Assembly: GCA_025936175.1 (NCBI GenBank)
Contig: JAICTV010000005.1
Location: 1-60,930 of the forward strand
Length of the DNA stretch: 60,930 nt
Direction: 5' to 3'
Source of the DNA: Phycisphaerae bacterium
GTDB taxonomy: Bacteria; Planctomycetota; Phycisphaerae; Tepidisphaerales; Tepidisphaeraceae
The notes beneath the pieces were generated by a model, which saw only the letters and a program-made list of their open reading frames with translations, did not search any database and was not told the DNA's origin. Shown one piece after another: positions 24,133 to 33,667 of the stretch. Position 1 is the stretch's first letter. Each line of letters begins with the position of its first letter. The position numbers and the translations under genes are program-made.

Positions 24133-25602
24133 TCAGGCGAGGATGCCTTTGACGACTTCGCCGTGCACGTCGGTCAGGCGGTAATGCCGGCCCTGGAAGC
24201 GGAAGGTGAGCTTCGTGTGGTCGACGCCGAGGCAGCGGAGGATCGTGGCGTTGAGGTCGTGAACGTGGACGGGGTCTTTGACGATGTTGTAGCTGAAGTC
24301 GTCGGTCTCACCGAAGGTGATCCCGCCCCGAATTCCACCGCCGGCCATCCACATGCTGAAGCAGCGCGGGTGGTGGTCGCGGCCGTAGGTGTCGTTGGTG
24401 AACTTGCCCTGGCCGTAGGTCGTGCGACCGAACTCGCCGGACCAGATGACCAGCGTGTCGTCGAGCAGGCCGCGCGACTTCAAATCCTTGATCAGCGCGG
24501 CGCTGGGTTGATCGGTGTCCCTGCACTGGCCGCGCAGGCCGTTGGGGAGATCGTCGTGCTGGTCCCAGCCGGTGTGGAAGAGCTGGACGAAGCGAACGCC
24601 GCGCTCGCTGAGCCGCCGGGCGAGCAGACAATTGGCGGCGTAGCTGCCGCGGCGGTGGACGTCGGGGCCGTACATCTCCAGGACGCTCGCGGGCTCCTTC
24701 GACAGATCGGTCAGCTCCGGGACCGCGGTCTGCATGCGGTAGGCCATCTCGTACTGCGCGATGCGCGTGGCGATCTCGGGATCGCCCATCGCGTCGAGGT
24801 GTTGTTGATTCAGCTTCGCGAGGTCGTCGAGCTCGCGCCGGCGTGAAGCGGCATCGACGCCGGGGGGATTGTTGAGGAAGAGGACCGGATCGCCCACGCC
24901 GCGGAATTTCACGCCCTGATACTTCGTCGGCAAAAAGCCGGAGCCCCAGAGTCGATCGTAGAGGGGCTGATCGAACGGCCGGCCGGAGCCGCGCGAGATC
25001 ATCACGACGTACGCGGGAAGGTCCGAGTTTTCCGATCCGAGCCCGTAGCTGGTCCACGCGCCGATGCTCGGGCGGCCGGACTGCTGCGAGCCGGTGTGGA
25101 AGAAGGTCATCGCGGGATCGTGGTTGATCGCCTCGGTGTGCAGCGAGCGGATGACGCAGATGTCGTCGGCGACGGATGCGGTGTGCGGGAGCAGCTCGCT
25201 GATCTGCATGCCGCTTTTCCCGTTTCGCGAGAACTTGAACATGGAGTTGGCGACGGGGAAGTGGGCCTGGCCGGACGACATTCCGGTGAGGCGCTGGCCC
25301 ATGCGGATTGATTCCGGCAGATCGCTGCCGCGAAGCTTGTCGAGCTGCGGCTTGGGGTCGAAGAGCTCGATCTGCGAGGGCGCGCCGGACTGGCAGAGGT
25401 AGATGATGCGCTTGGCGGTGGGGGCGAAGTGAGTCTGACCGAGGACGCCGGGGACTTTGACGGGTTGCGTCGATGCGGTCGCGCCGAGAAGCAGCTCGGG
25501 GTTGAGCAGGCTCGCCAGCGCCGCCGCGCCGATGCCCCCGGCGCTGCGGCGGAGGAAGGTGCGGCGTGTGAGATGTCTTGCGAACGTTTCTCGGTCGATC
25601 AT
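24133..25602 (-). CDS. DUF1501 protein with Tat signal
   Basis: 489 residues. The N-terminus has a twin-arginine signal ([20 protein letters not shown]), followed by the DUF1501 body: [67 protein letters not shown]-like [16 protein letters not shown] and [18 protein letters not shown]. The fold is related to alkaline phosphatases and sulfatases. In Planctomycetota these genes sit beside PSD1-type cytochrome genes as here, but the reaction is unknown. It is expected to be exported. Confidence 0.93.
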   Translation of the reverse strand: MIDRETFARHLTRRTFLRRSAGGIGAAALASLLNPELLLGATASTQPVKVPGVLGQTHFAPTAKRIIYLCQSGAPSQIELFDPKPQLDKLRGSDLPESIRMGQRLTGMSSGQAHFPVANSMFKFSRNGKSGMQISELLPHTASVADDICVIRSLHTEAINHDPAMTFFHTGSQQSGRPSIGAWTSYGLGSENSDLPAYVVMISRGSGRPFDQPLYDRLWGSGFLPTKYQGVKFRGVGDPVLFLNNPPGVDAASRRRELDDLAKLNQQHLDAMGDPEIATRIAQYEMAYRMQTAVPELTDLSKEPASVLEMYGPDVHRRGSYAANCLLARRLSERGVRFVQLFHTGWDQHDDLPNGLRGQCRDTDQPSAALIKDLKSRGLLDDTLVIWSGEFGRTTYGQGKFTNDTYGRDHHPRCFSMWMAGGGIRGGITFGETDDFSYNIVKDPVHVHDLNATILRCLGVDHTKLTFRFQGRHYRLTDVHGEVVKGILA

Positions 25603-25620
25603 TTGGGTTTCGCTCGCTTT

Positions 25621-25689
25621 CGTAGCATGGCCGTCCCGGCCATGCCTTCTCGACTACGGAAACGGCATGGCCGAGACGGCCATGCTACG
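25621..25689. repeat. Large REP-like stem-loop between the DUF1501 and PSD1 genes
   Basis: Two 26-base arms (25621-25646 and 25664-25689) are inverted copies with a single mismatch around a 17-base loop. Each arm is itself nearly palindromic (CATGGCCG...CGGCCATG). The size and structure suggest a dispersed REP or MITE-like element, or an mRNA stabiliser or attenuator between two co-transcribed genes. Confidence 0.8.
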
Positions 25690-25700
25690 AGAAGAAAACA

Positions 25701-28700
25701 TCACTCCTTCGTGATCGTCTGGTCCATGTTGAGGATGACGCTGGCGGTCGCGGTGTAGGCGGCGAGCTCGCGGGCGTCGAGTTTGCCGCTGCGCTTTGAT
25801 TCGCCGACGGCGAGCAGCTTCGCCGCCGCGTCGGGATCGTTGAAATACGTCGCCAGGTGATAATTAAAATCGTCCACAAGGATCTTCAGCTCCGCCGCGC
25901 TCGGCTTGCGCGCGATGGCGAGGCGGAAGGCGTCGGCCAATCGATCCGCTGGCTTGCTGCCGCCCTCGATGATCGTGCGCTCGGCGAGTTTTCGCGCGGC
26001 CTCGACGTAGATCGTGTCGTTCAGCAGCGCCAGCGCCTGCAGCGGCGTGTTGGTGCGCGACCGCCGCACCGTGCAGATCTCGCGCGACGGCGCATCGAAC
26101 ACGCTCATGGTCGGCGGCGGGACGGTGCGCTTCCAGAACGTGTAGAGGCTGCGGCGATAGAGCGACGCGTCGTGATCCTGCACGTACACCTGCCCGTTGA
26201 GGCCCGGCAGGTTTCCGGTCGTGACTTCTTCCCAGATGCCGGGGGGCTGATAAGGCTTGACCGACGGGCCGCCGACTTTTTCCACGAGCAACCCGCTCAT
26301 CGCCAGCGCCTGATCGCGGATCGCTTCGGCGCCGAGCCGCAAGCGCGGCATGCGCGCGAGAAGGCGGTTGGTCGAATCTTTCTCGAGCAACTCATGCGTC
26401 ACGTGCGAGGACTGGCGATACGTCGCGGATGTGACGATGAGCTTCTGCATCGCCTTGACGTCCCAGCCGCTCTGGATGAAGTGGACGGCGAGCCAGTCGA
26501 GCAGCTCGGGGTGGCTCGGCCAGTCCGATTGCACGCCGAAATCCTCGCTGCTTTTGACGATCCCCGCGCCGAAGTACATCTCCCAGAAACGATTGACCGC
26601 GACGCGGGCGGTGAGCGGATGCGACGGCGCGACGAACCATTTCGCCAGCGCCAGACGATCCGCCTTCATCCCCGCCGGCAGCGGGGGGAAACACGCGGGG
26701 ACGCCGGCGGTGACTTTGTCGCCGGGCTGATCGTACTGGCCGCGCTTGAGGACGAAGCTGTCGCGCGGCTTGGCGTCGCTCATCACCATCACCGTCGGGA
26801 TGGTCGCCAGCAGCTTCGCGTGCGCGTCCTTTGCTGAGTCGGCGCGCGCGACGGCATCCTTCTGATCCTGCGGAGCGGCGGTGTCGATGTAGAGCTTCTT
26901 CACCGCCGCCGCCTGCTCGGGCGAACGATCCTTCGCCGGAATGTGCGCCGCCATCACGCGCGTCCCGCCGAGCTGGTCGATCTCGTCGGCGCCCAGGACG
27001 CGATCGTACATGCGCACGTCGTCGATGCGGCCCTTGAAGTGCTCCTTCTGGCCGCGGCGGGAGGCGATCTGCAGCGGCACATCCGTCAGGATCGAATTGG
27101 TCAGGTGATCGACGCCGACCTGCATGTCCAGCAGTTTTCCGTCGAGGTAGCACTTGGCGCCGGATGCCTTGCCCGAGCCGTCGCAGGTGGCAAAGACGTG
27201 ATGCCACTGGTTGGCGCTGGCGGCGGACTTGCTCACCAGCGTGATCATGTCGTCCGGCACGTGGTGCATGAACTGGAGGTGGATCATGCCCTTCTGCCAG
27301 TAGAGGTTGTAGCCGCGCTCGGCGTGGGATTCGTCCATCCGCGCGATGATCGCGCCGTCGCAGTCGTCGGCGGGGCGGACCCACGCGCCGAAGCTGAAGG
27401 GCTCGTCCTTCTCGAACGAGCCGACGTCGCCGACGGCGATGACGCGCTTGCCGTCGAAATCGGCGGCGGTGCGATGGAGCAGGCCGGCGGCGAAAGTGGG
27501 ATCGCCGTCGAGCCAGCCGGCGACGCCTCCGCATTCGTCAGCCTCGTCGTCGAGCCGGCCGTTGAGCGGGAGATGAACGAGCAGGTTCTTCTCGAACGAT
27601 TTCGCCAGCGGCTCGGGTTTGATCGACGCGTCGAACCTGGCGAGCCCGGCATCGATCGCCGGCTGCACCGCCGCGAGCGTCTTCTCCGCCGCCGCGAGTT
27701 TCGCTTCCGATTCGTCGAGCTTGATCTTCTCATCCTTGCGCGGCGCGGGGATGAGCGGGACGGAGTTGAAATCGCGGCCGTCGATCCCGTTTTCCGGGAC
27801 GTTGTTGAAGAACGCGAAGAAGGAATAAAACTCCTTCTGCGTGATCGGATCGTACTTGTGGTCGTGACACCGCGCGCAGCCCATCGTCATGCCCAGCCAG
27901 GTGGCGGCGGTGGTCTCGACGCGGTCGAGGACGTACTCGGTGCGGTACTCCTCCGGGATCACGCCGCCTTCGAGCGTGATGCGGTGGTTGCGGTTGAAGC
28001 CCGACGCGATCTTCTGATCGAGCGTGGCATTGGGAATGAGATCGCCCGCGAGCTGGTCGATCGTGAACTGATCGAACGGCTCGTTGCGGTTGAACGCGTC
28101 GATGACCCAGTCGCGATAGCGCCACTGCGCGCGCTCGGTGTCGTTCTGATAGCCGTTGGTGTCGGCGTAGCGGGCGAGGTCCAGCCAGCGCAGCGCCATC
28201 CGCTCGCCGTAGCGCGGGGAGGCGAGCAGGCGATCGACGACCTTTTCGTACGCATCGGGGGATTGATCGGCGACGAACGCATCGACTTCCGCGGGCGTCG
28301 GCGGGAGAGCGGTCAGATCGAGCGTGACGCGGCGGATGAGCGTAACGCGATCCGCCTCGGCGCTGGGATGCAGATCTTCCTGCTCGAGCCGTGCGAGGAT
28401 GAAGCGATCGACCGCGTTGCGGCCCCACGATCGATCCTTCACGCTCGGCAGCGTCGTCGCTACCGGCGCGATGAGCGACCAGTGCGGCTGATACTCCGCC
28501 CCCTGCGCGATCCACCGCTTGATCAGCTCGACCTGCTGCGGGGTGAGCGACAGGCCCGACTTGGGCGGGGGCATTTTTTCCTTCGGATCATCCGACTCCA
28601 TCCGCCGGACGGCTTCGCTGTCTTCCAGATTCCCCGGCACGATCACGCCTTGCCCGCCGCCGCGGTCGGCGGTCGCGCCTTTGAGCGAATCGAGGCGAAG

Positions 28701-28880
28701 GTCCGCCTTTCGCGCCGCCGAATCCGGGCCGTGGCATTTGAAACAGGTGTCGGAAAGGATCGGCCTGATGTCGCGATTGAAGAGGACCTTGTCGCGCGGC
28801 GTGATATCGCCGCCCCCGCGCGCGGACGCGACGCCGACGACGGCGCTGATGAGAACGCAGGCGGCAACAGTCTTCCACAT
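25701..28880 (-). CDS. PSD1-type large secreted protein (cytochrome c / DUF1549 / LamG / DUF1553)
   Basis: 1059 residues from MWKTVAACVLISAVVGVASA (signal peptide; GAGGGA upstream). Order: a planctomycete cytochrome C domain with heme motif CFKCH near residue 46 (FNRDIRPILSDTCFKCHGPD); DUF1549 (WGRNAVDRFILARLEQEDL, RWLDLARYADTNGYQND, CARCHDHKYDPI as a second CxxCH); a LamG/concanavalin-like insert (~residues 460-640, HLPLNGRLDDEADE to GRIDDVRMYDRVLG); DUF1553 (ARVAVNRFWEMYFGAGIVKS, RNTPLQALALLND-like). The protein is secreted and its reaction unknown. It belongs with the DUF1501 gene downstream. Confidence 0.92.
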   Translation of the reverse strand: MWKTVAACVLISAVVGVASARGGGDITPRDKVLFNRDIRPILSDTCFKCHGPDSAARKADLRLDSLKGATADRGGGQGVIVPGNLEDSEAVRRMESDDPKEKMPPPKSGLSLTPQQVELIKRWIAQGAEYQPHWSLIAPVATTLPSVKDRSWGRNAVDRFILARLEQEDLHPSAEADRVTLIRRVTLDLTALPPTPAEVDAFVADQSPDAYEKVVDRLLASPRYGERMALRWLDLARYADTNGYQNDTERAQWRYRDWVIDAFNRNEPFDQFTIDQLAGDLIPNATLDQKIASGFNRNHRITLEGGVIPEEYRTEYVLDRVETTAATWLGMTMGCARCHDHKYDPITQKEFYSFFAFFNNVPENGIDGRDFNSVPLIPAPRKDEKIKLDESEAKLAAAEKTLAAVQPAIDAGLARFDASIKPEPLAKSFEKNLLVHLPLNGRLDDEADECGGVAGWLDGDPTFAAGLLHRTAADFDGKRVIAVGDVGSFEKDEPFSFGAWVRPADDCDGAIIARMDESHAERGYNLYWQKGMIHLQFMHHVPDDMITLVSKSAASANQWHHVFATCDGSGKASGAKCYLDGKLLDMQVGVDHLTNSILTDVPLQIASRRGQKEHFKGRIDDVRMYDRVLGADEIDQLGGTRVMAAHIPAKDRSPEQAAAVKKLYIDTAAPQDQKDAVARADSAKDAHAKLLATIPTVMVMSDAKPRDSFVLKRGQYDQPGDKVTAGVPACFPPLPAGMKADRLALAKWFVAPSHPLTARVAVNRFWEMYFGAGIVKSSEDFGVQSDWPSHPELLDWLAVHFIQSGWDVKAMQKLIVTSATYRQSSHVTHELLEKDSTNRLLARMPRLRLGAEAIRDQALAMSGLLVEKVGGPSVKPYQPPGIWEEVTTGNLPGLNGQVYVQDHDASLYRRSLYTFWKRTVPPPTMSVFDAPSREICTVRRSRTNTPLQALALLNDTIYVEAARKLAERTIIEGGSKPADRLADAFRLAIARKPSAAELKILVDDFNYHLATYFNDPDAAAKLLAVGESKRSGKLDARELAAYTATASVILNMDQTITKE

Positions 28881-29306
28881 GCGCGACGGATCCCTCGCGA
28901 GAGATCGAGCAAGAGGAAGGTCGATCAACCCCTGCCCGCTCTTGTGTACAACTACCGCGGCGGCCGGCGAATGTGGGAGGGAATTCTTCCGGATTCGGAC
29001 GCCGCTGTAATGATGCTAACATGGCGCGAGCTGTAAAGCCGCGTCTCTGCGGTCGTGCGGGAATTGACCAGGGATCGAAGCAGCTTTGTGATCGTGATCC
29101 TACGTTCGACCGGCGCCAAGTAAGCGTGAGCGGCAACGCGCCGGCATCGCGCGGCACGATCGGGTTCGGCGATGGCCTGCGAAGGCGCCGTTGCCGAAAT
29201 GACGGGCGAAGTTATAAAAATGACATGCCGCGCGATCGGATTTCGATCGGGTAGCTTCCCGCGGCGGATCAAAGGCCGGAGGGAGTGCGTCGATCCGACG
29301 CCGGTG
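28881..29306. other. Divergent intergenic region without a supported gene
   Basis: This 426-base stretch separates the PSD1 gene (minus) from the beta-helix gene (plus). I see no convincing gene. A short inverted repeat, CGATCG-gattt-CGATCG (29233-29249), lies about 60 bases before the plus-strand start, and TTATAAAA (29213-29220) could belong to a promoter. Start signals for the plus gene are weak. Confidence 0.5.
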
Positions 29307-30827
29307 ATGCATCGCCACATGAGCTTGGCCGTCATAGCCTCCACGTCGCCCGCGAACGCGTACCGATTACGGCCCGCGCTGGCCGCGATGGTGGTTCTTC
29401 TCGGCACGACGCTGTCGCCCGCGGCAACCTATTATGTCGCGCCGAACGGAAGCGACCTCGCCGCCGGAACATTGGGTCAGCCCTTCGCCAGCATCACGCG
29501 CGCCCAGCAGTCGGCGGCGTCGGGGGATACGGTGTACCTCCGCGGCGGGACGTACAGCAACTTCACCGTTGCGGCGACGGACGCGACGTACCAGTACGTC
29601 ATCAACATCAGCAAGAGCAACATTCACTACGCCGCCTACCCCGGCGATCCGCGACCGGTGCTCGATTTCTCCAACGTCTCCCCGGCCCGCCTGCGCGTGT
29701 GCGGCGTCCAGGTGACGGGATCGAACAACACCTTCGACGGCTTCGACCTCACCGGGGTTCACGCGGGAAGCCAAAAGCAGTGCGACAACTGGCGGATTTC
29801 GGGGAGCGGCAACACGCTGCGTCGGATCACGAACCGCGACGATCAGGGCAACGGCATCTACCTCCGCGCCGGCGCATCGAACACGCTGGTCGAGAACTGC
29901 GACTCGTACAACCTCGTCGGCGTGAATCAGATCTCGGCGGGGAACACCGATGGTTTTGGCTGTCACTCGAGCGGCTTCGGCAACGTCTTCCGCGGGTGCC
30001 GCGCGTGGGGCGACAGCGACGACGGGTACGACTGCATCAACAATTACGGCGGCGGGGTAACGTTCGACCACTGCTGGGCGTACGACAACGGGCGGCTGGA
30101 CGGGAACAAGAACGGGTTCAAGATCGGCGGGTTTGGTGTCAGCGGCGCGAGTTTTCCAAATCCGCCGGCCGTGCATCGCGTCGAGAACTGTTTGTCGGTC
30201 AACAACGGCGCGAGCGGCTTCTACGCGAATCATCAGCCCGGACAGGCGGCCGACTGGTTCAACAACACGGCGTACAACAATCGCACTGCGAACTTCAACA
30301 TGCTCGAGGCGATCGATACGACCGCCGCCAACGGCAGTGTCCCCGGCACGCGCGAGGTGCTGCACAACAACCTCGCGTATGTCGGCGCCGGCGTCACCAA
30401 TCTGGACGAAACGGGCGAGATGATCTCGAACAACTGGTTCACGCTGCCGGTGACGGTGGGCTCGAGCGACTTCCAAAGCCTTGACGCGACGCAGATGACA
30501 TTGCCGCGCCAAGCCGACGGCAGCCTGCCCGACATCAGCTTCATGCACCTCGCCGCCGGCAGCGATCTGATCGACCAGGGGATCAATGTCGGCTTGCCGT
30601 ATTCGGGCGGCGCACCGGATCTGGGCGCGTTCGAGATTCCCGAGCCCGGCGCGGGCGCGGCGGCGATGCTCTTTGCGCCGCTGCCCGCGCTGGCGCCGCT
30701 GCTCCGCCGGCATCCGCGCGGACACGATGTCATCCCCAAAGCCCCAACTCACAACCTCCAGGTTCCAAACAAGCTCCGAAGCGAACAAGGCAAATCCCAA
30801 ACGACCGCCGCACCCGCCGCGGTTTGA
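29307..30827 (+). CDS. Secreted right-handed beta-helix protein (pectate-lyase-like) with PEP-CTERM-like tail
   Basis: 506 residues from MHRHMSLAVIASTSPANAYR; the next ATG four codons on is equally possible. A signal segment (ALAAMVVLLGTTLSPAATYY) leads into YYVAPNGSDLAAGTLGQPFA, typical of PL1/PL9-like beta-helix proteins, then coil repeats such as NTFDGFDLTGV, NTLVENCDSYNLVG and GVTFDHCWAYDNG. A sorting tail (EIPEPGAGAAAMLFAPL, then LLRRHPRG) is PEP-CTERM-like. It is followed by ~34 extra residues encoded by a repeat element, which is unusual for such a tail. The substrate is probably a uronic-acid polysaccharide. Confidence 0.78.
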   Translation: MHRHMSLAVIASTSPANAYRLRPALAAMVVLLGTTLSPAATYYVAPNGSDLAAGTLGQPFASITRAQQSAASGDTVYLRGGTYSNFTVAATDATYQYVINISKSNIHYAAYPGDPRPVLDFSNVSPARLRVCGVQVTGSNNTFDGFDLTGVHAGSQKQCDNWRISGSGNTLRRITNRDDQGNGIYLRAGASNTLVENCDSYNLVGVNQISAGNTDGFGCHSSGFGNVFRGCRAWGDSDDGYDCINNYGGGVTFDHCWAYDNGRLDGNKNGFKIGGFGVSGASFPNPPAVHRVENCLSVNNGASGFYANHQPGQAADWFNNTAYNNRTANFNMLEAIDTTAANGSVPGTREVLHNNLAYVGAGVTNLDETGEMISNNWFTLPVTVGSSDFQSLDATQMTLPRQADGSLPDISFMHLAAGSDLIDQGINVGLPYSGGAPDLGAFEIPEPGAGAAAMLFAPLPALAPLLRRHPRGHDVIPKAPTHNLQVPNKLRSEQGKSQTTAAPAAV

Positions 30828-30882
30828 GATGTGCCCTTTGCTTTTTGAGATTCGTCTGGAGCTTGGAACTTCGAATTGAGCT
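30740..30882. repeat. Imperfect inverted repeat element at the 3' end of the beta-helix gene
   Basis: Bases ~30740-30800 (CTCACAACCTCCAGGTTCCA onward) resemble the reverse complement of ~30825-30882 (ending GGAGCTTGGAACTTCGAATT), around a GC-rich centre. The base composition (runs of CCAAA, CAAG) is unlike the neighbouring coding DNA. The stop codon of the beta-helix gene falls inside the right arm. It is probably a dispersed non-coding repeat. Confidence 0.55.
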
Positions 30883-30932
30883 TTATACGCCGTACAGGCC
30901 AAGGCACAGGCACGGCCCGTCCGCGTGCGCGC

Positions 30933-33476
30933 TCACGGCGCCGCCGGCGTCGCGGTCAGCCGCAGCAGCGTCAGCGAATGGGGCGCGAGCGTGCGCTCGA
31001 TGCTGGCGGCGGCGGTCGTGAACGGCTCGCGCTTCGGCGCCACTTTCGTCGGCTGCTGGACGGTGTTGACGTCCTTCGGTGCGCCGCTCAGGACGATTGC
31101 GACGGCCTGCGGCTTGACCTCCGCGACGCCACGCAGCTTGATCGCCGCCGTGACCGGCTCGTCGGCCATGTTCACGATCTTGACGATGACTTCTTGCGAC
31201 GCGTTCACGTAGACCGCGGAAGCGAACAGGCGCCGGCCCGGCTGCGTCACCGGCTCGTCCGCCTCGCTCACGAGCTTGTCATCGATGAAGCAGCGCGCGT
31301 GGCGGTCTTTGATCTCCACCCGCAGGTCGTACCACTTGTCGGGCTGGACGACGAACGATGAGGGCTGCCCGATCGCGCGGCTGCCGCCGTGTCTATCCTC
31401 GATCTGCGTTTTCGTGTTCCGCCAGCCGCCGATGTTCCACCACATCAGGTCATCGCCGTCGATGGCATGATAGAGGACGAGGAAGCCTTCGTCGCCGGCG
31501 ATCTTGCGCGCCTTGAGCGTGATCGTGTAATCGGTCCATTTCGGATCACCGAGGATTGCCCACGTCTCGGCGGTGGTGCTGCCGGAGCGGACGGTGTTGC
31601 CGTCGACCTTCCATTTTCCGTGCATGAAGTTGGCGGCGGAGAGGGCGGCGGCGTCAGCGTCGAGAAGGCGGGTCCCGTCGGCAGACGTGACGACGATGTC
31701 CTTGTATTCCGCGTCGGTGTGCCACGAGCCGATGCCGATCGCGCCGTGGGGCGGTGGGGGCGCCGTGTTCGTTGCCGGCTCCGCCATCGACAACTTCGTC
31801 GGCAGCACGACGTCGCCCTTGTTCTGTCCGAGCATCGCCTGCGCGTAATAGCTCGGCGAGCCGAAGGCGCTCATCGCGTCGTAGCCGATCAAGTTGGTTC
31901 CCCATTGCCACGCCTTGGGATACCCCCTGGCCGAATCGGCTTCGTTCACGTTGACCAGCAGCGGCGCGTAGCACTCCATCGGGATGATGTCGGCGTTGCG
32001 CTCGAGGCCCATGAGCCAGGCGGCGTCGCCGAGCGCGGCGTTGAGGTCCGGCGTCGGACGTCCTTCCTCGCTCGCCCATTCGCCGATGAAGTATTGCGGT
32101 CCGGTGCGGTCGAACGTGCCGTTGAAATGCCCGCCGGCGAACCGCAGAGGCCCGTGATCGCCGGGATCGTAATGCCCGCTGTCGTTCGCCATGGCCACGG
32201 CGCTGCGGTAGTAGTGATCGTCGTAGAGATCCGGCGTGCGGTTCTTGACCGGCGCGGTCGCGATGATTTTCAGCTTCGGGTACCTGGCTCGGATGGCATC
32301 GAACATCTGCGTGAAGCGGCCGTCGTAGCTGCCCGAGCGATCGAACCAGTCTTCGTTCCCGATCTCGACATAGTGCAGTGCGAACGGCTCGGGGAAGCCG
32401 TCTTCCGCGCGCCGTCGGCCCCACGTGCTGTCGGCGGGGCCGCTGACGTATTCGATCTCCTCCACCGCCTCGTCCACGTACGGCTGCATCTTCGCGCCCG
32501 CATCGACGTGATCGCGATTGAGCACGTAACCCGCGAAGAGCGCTAGCACCGGCTCGGCGTGGAGCTGCCTGCACCAGAGGAGATACTGCGGCATGCCGAA
32601 GCCATCGGATGATCGGTAGCTCCAGCAGCCCATGTGACCGGGCCGCTGCTCCGCCGGGCCGATCATCTGCTTCCAGTTGAAGCGCGTCTCGAACGTGCTC
32701 CCTTCGACGTAGTTGCCGCCGGGCAGGCGGATGAAGGCGGGGTGCAAGTCGGACATCAGCTTCATGAGGTCAGGGCGCAGGCCGCTCGGCGTGTCCATGT
32801 AGGTCGGCGGGAAGAGCGAGACGAGGCTGAAGCTGACCGCGCCTTTGCCGCTGGCGAAGAGGACGAACTTCGCCTTCGCGGTGGTCGGCGCATCATCGTC
32901 GGTTTGCAGATCGAGCGTGTACTTCTTCCATTCATTCGAGACGGCGGGCGAATCCGCCCTGGCGACGGTGACGCCGCCGTCGTCCGTGACGATCGCGGCG
33001 GTGACGGGACCGGTGAATCCCTTGGAACCTTTTGCGTAAAACGACGCGACGTACTTCGTGCGCGGCCGGACCGGAATTCCCCAGTACCCATCGTTCGCCG
33101 CGCCCGCGCGATTGCCGGCCAGATCGAGCCGAAGACTGAGCGGCAGCGCGGGCGTTACCGGATCGGACCGATCGACGGCGAGCTTCGCATCGGAACCTTC
33201 TTGAACGAGCGACCAGTGGATGGGCACATCGCCCGCTGCCGCGTCTTTTGGTTTGGGATCTTGAAACGTCCGGTTCTGAATCAGCTCGGCGAACAGCCCG
33301 CCGTCGTAGCTGTGATTGATCTCCTCGGTCATCAGTCCGTAGAAGGTGGGCGCGATCGGCGCGCCGGGTTTGTTCACCTCCACGTCAATCGTCGCCGAGG
33401 CCGCGAATGCGAATGGTGCAAGCGCCAATGCGAGAACAATCGCCATTGCCGCTCCGGTTGCATTTTGCTTGGTCAT
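30933..33476 (-). CDS. Alpha-L-arabinofuranosidase, GH51, with LamG/DUF1080-like insert
   Basis: 847 residues with a signal peptide (MAIVLALALAPFAFAASATI). The N-terminal carbohydrate-binding part runs to ~230. The GH51 barrel follows, with ADLHPAFIRLPGG-type SDLHPAFIRLPGGNYVEG, the acid/base Glu in LHYVEIGNEDWFDRSG and the nucleophile Glu in YFIGEWASEEG. Residues ~575-740 are a concanavalin-like domain (WAILGDPKWTDYTITLKARK, MWWNIGGWRNTKTQIED, WYDLRVEIKDRHARCFIDD) resembling DUF1080, inserted before the last beta-sandwich. It should release arabinose from arabinans or arabinoxylans. It is the last gene of a long minus-strand run. Confidence 0.88.
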   Translation of the reverse strand: MTKQNATGAAMAIVLALALAPFAFAASATIDVEVNKPGAPIAPTFYGLMTEEINHSYDGGLFAELIQNRTFQDPKPKDAAAGDVPIHWSLVQEGSDAKLAVDRSDPVTPALPLSLRLDLAGNRAGAANDGYWGIPVRPRTKYVASFYAKGSKGFTGPVTAAIVTDDGGVTVARADSPAVSNEWKKYTLDLQTDDDAPTTAKAKFVLFASGKGAVSFSLVSLFPPTYMDTPSGLRPDLMKLMSDLHPAFIRLPGGNYVEGSTFETRFNWKQMIGPAEQRPGHMGCWSYRSSDGFGMPQYLLWCRQLHAEPVLALFAGYVLNRDHVDAGAKMQPYVDEAVEEIEYVSGPADSTWGRRRAEDGFPEPFALHYVEIGNEDWFDRSGSYDGRFTQMFDAIRARYPKLKIIATAPVKNRTPDLYDDHYYRSAVAMANDSGHYDPGDHGPLRFAGGHFNGTFDRTGPQYFIGEWASEEGRPTPDLNAALGDAAWLMGLERNADIIPMECYAPLLVNVNEADSARGYPKAWQWGTNLIGYDAMSAFGSPSYYAQAMLGQNKGDVVLPTKLSMAEPATNTAPPPPHGAIGIGSWHTDAEYKDIVVTSADGTRLLDADAAALSAANFMHGKWKVDGNTVRSGSTTAETWAILGDPKWTDYTITLKARKIAGDEGFLVLYHAIDGDDLMWWNIGGWRNTKTQIEDRHGGSRAIGQPSSFVVQPDKWYDLRVEIKDRHARCFIDDKLVSEADEPVTQPGRRLFASAVYVNASQEVIVKIVNMADEPVTAAIKLRGVAEVKPQAVAIVLSGAPKDVNTVQQPTKVAPKREPFTTAAASIERTLAPHSLTLLRLTATPAAP

Positions 33477-33667
33477 GCTGTCGGGTCACCTTGGCGGCCA
33501 CTCCGGTTTACGTCAAGAGTGCGCCGCGGAACAACGGCGGCCGGATTCCTCAAGCGAGAGCGGCGCAGAGAGCGATGACGCGGATGAAGGATGCCGAGTC
33601 GGTTCTTATGCTGCGATGACCTCGTTGCCTCATTCCGTGATCTGAACTTCAACGGCGTGCGTCGGGG

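Noticed and set aside
26943-29036. 697-codon plus-strand frame opposite the PSD1 gene
   Set aside because: It is antisense to a clear PSD1 gene, rich in Arg/Ala/Asp as expected for the shadow of high-GC coding DNA, and has no recognisable domain.
29367-30902. 511-codon minus frame opposite the beta-helix gene
   Set aside because: Antisense shadow. The plus frame has the signal peptide, beta-helix repeats and PEP-CTERM-like tail.
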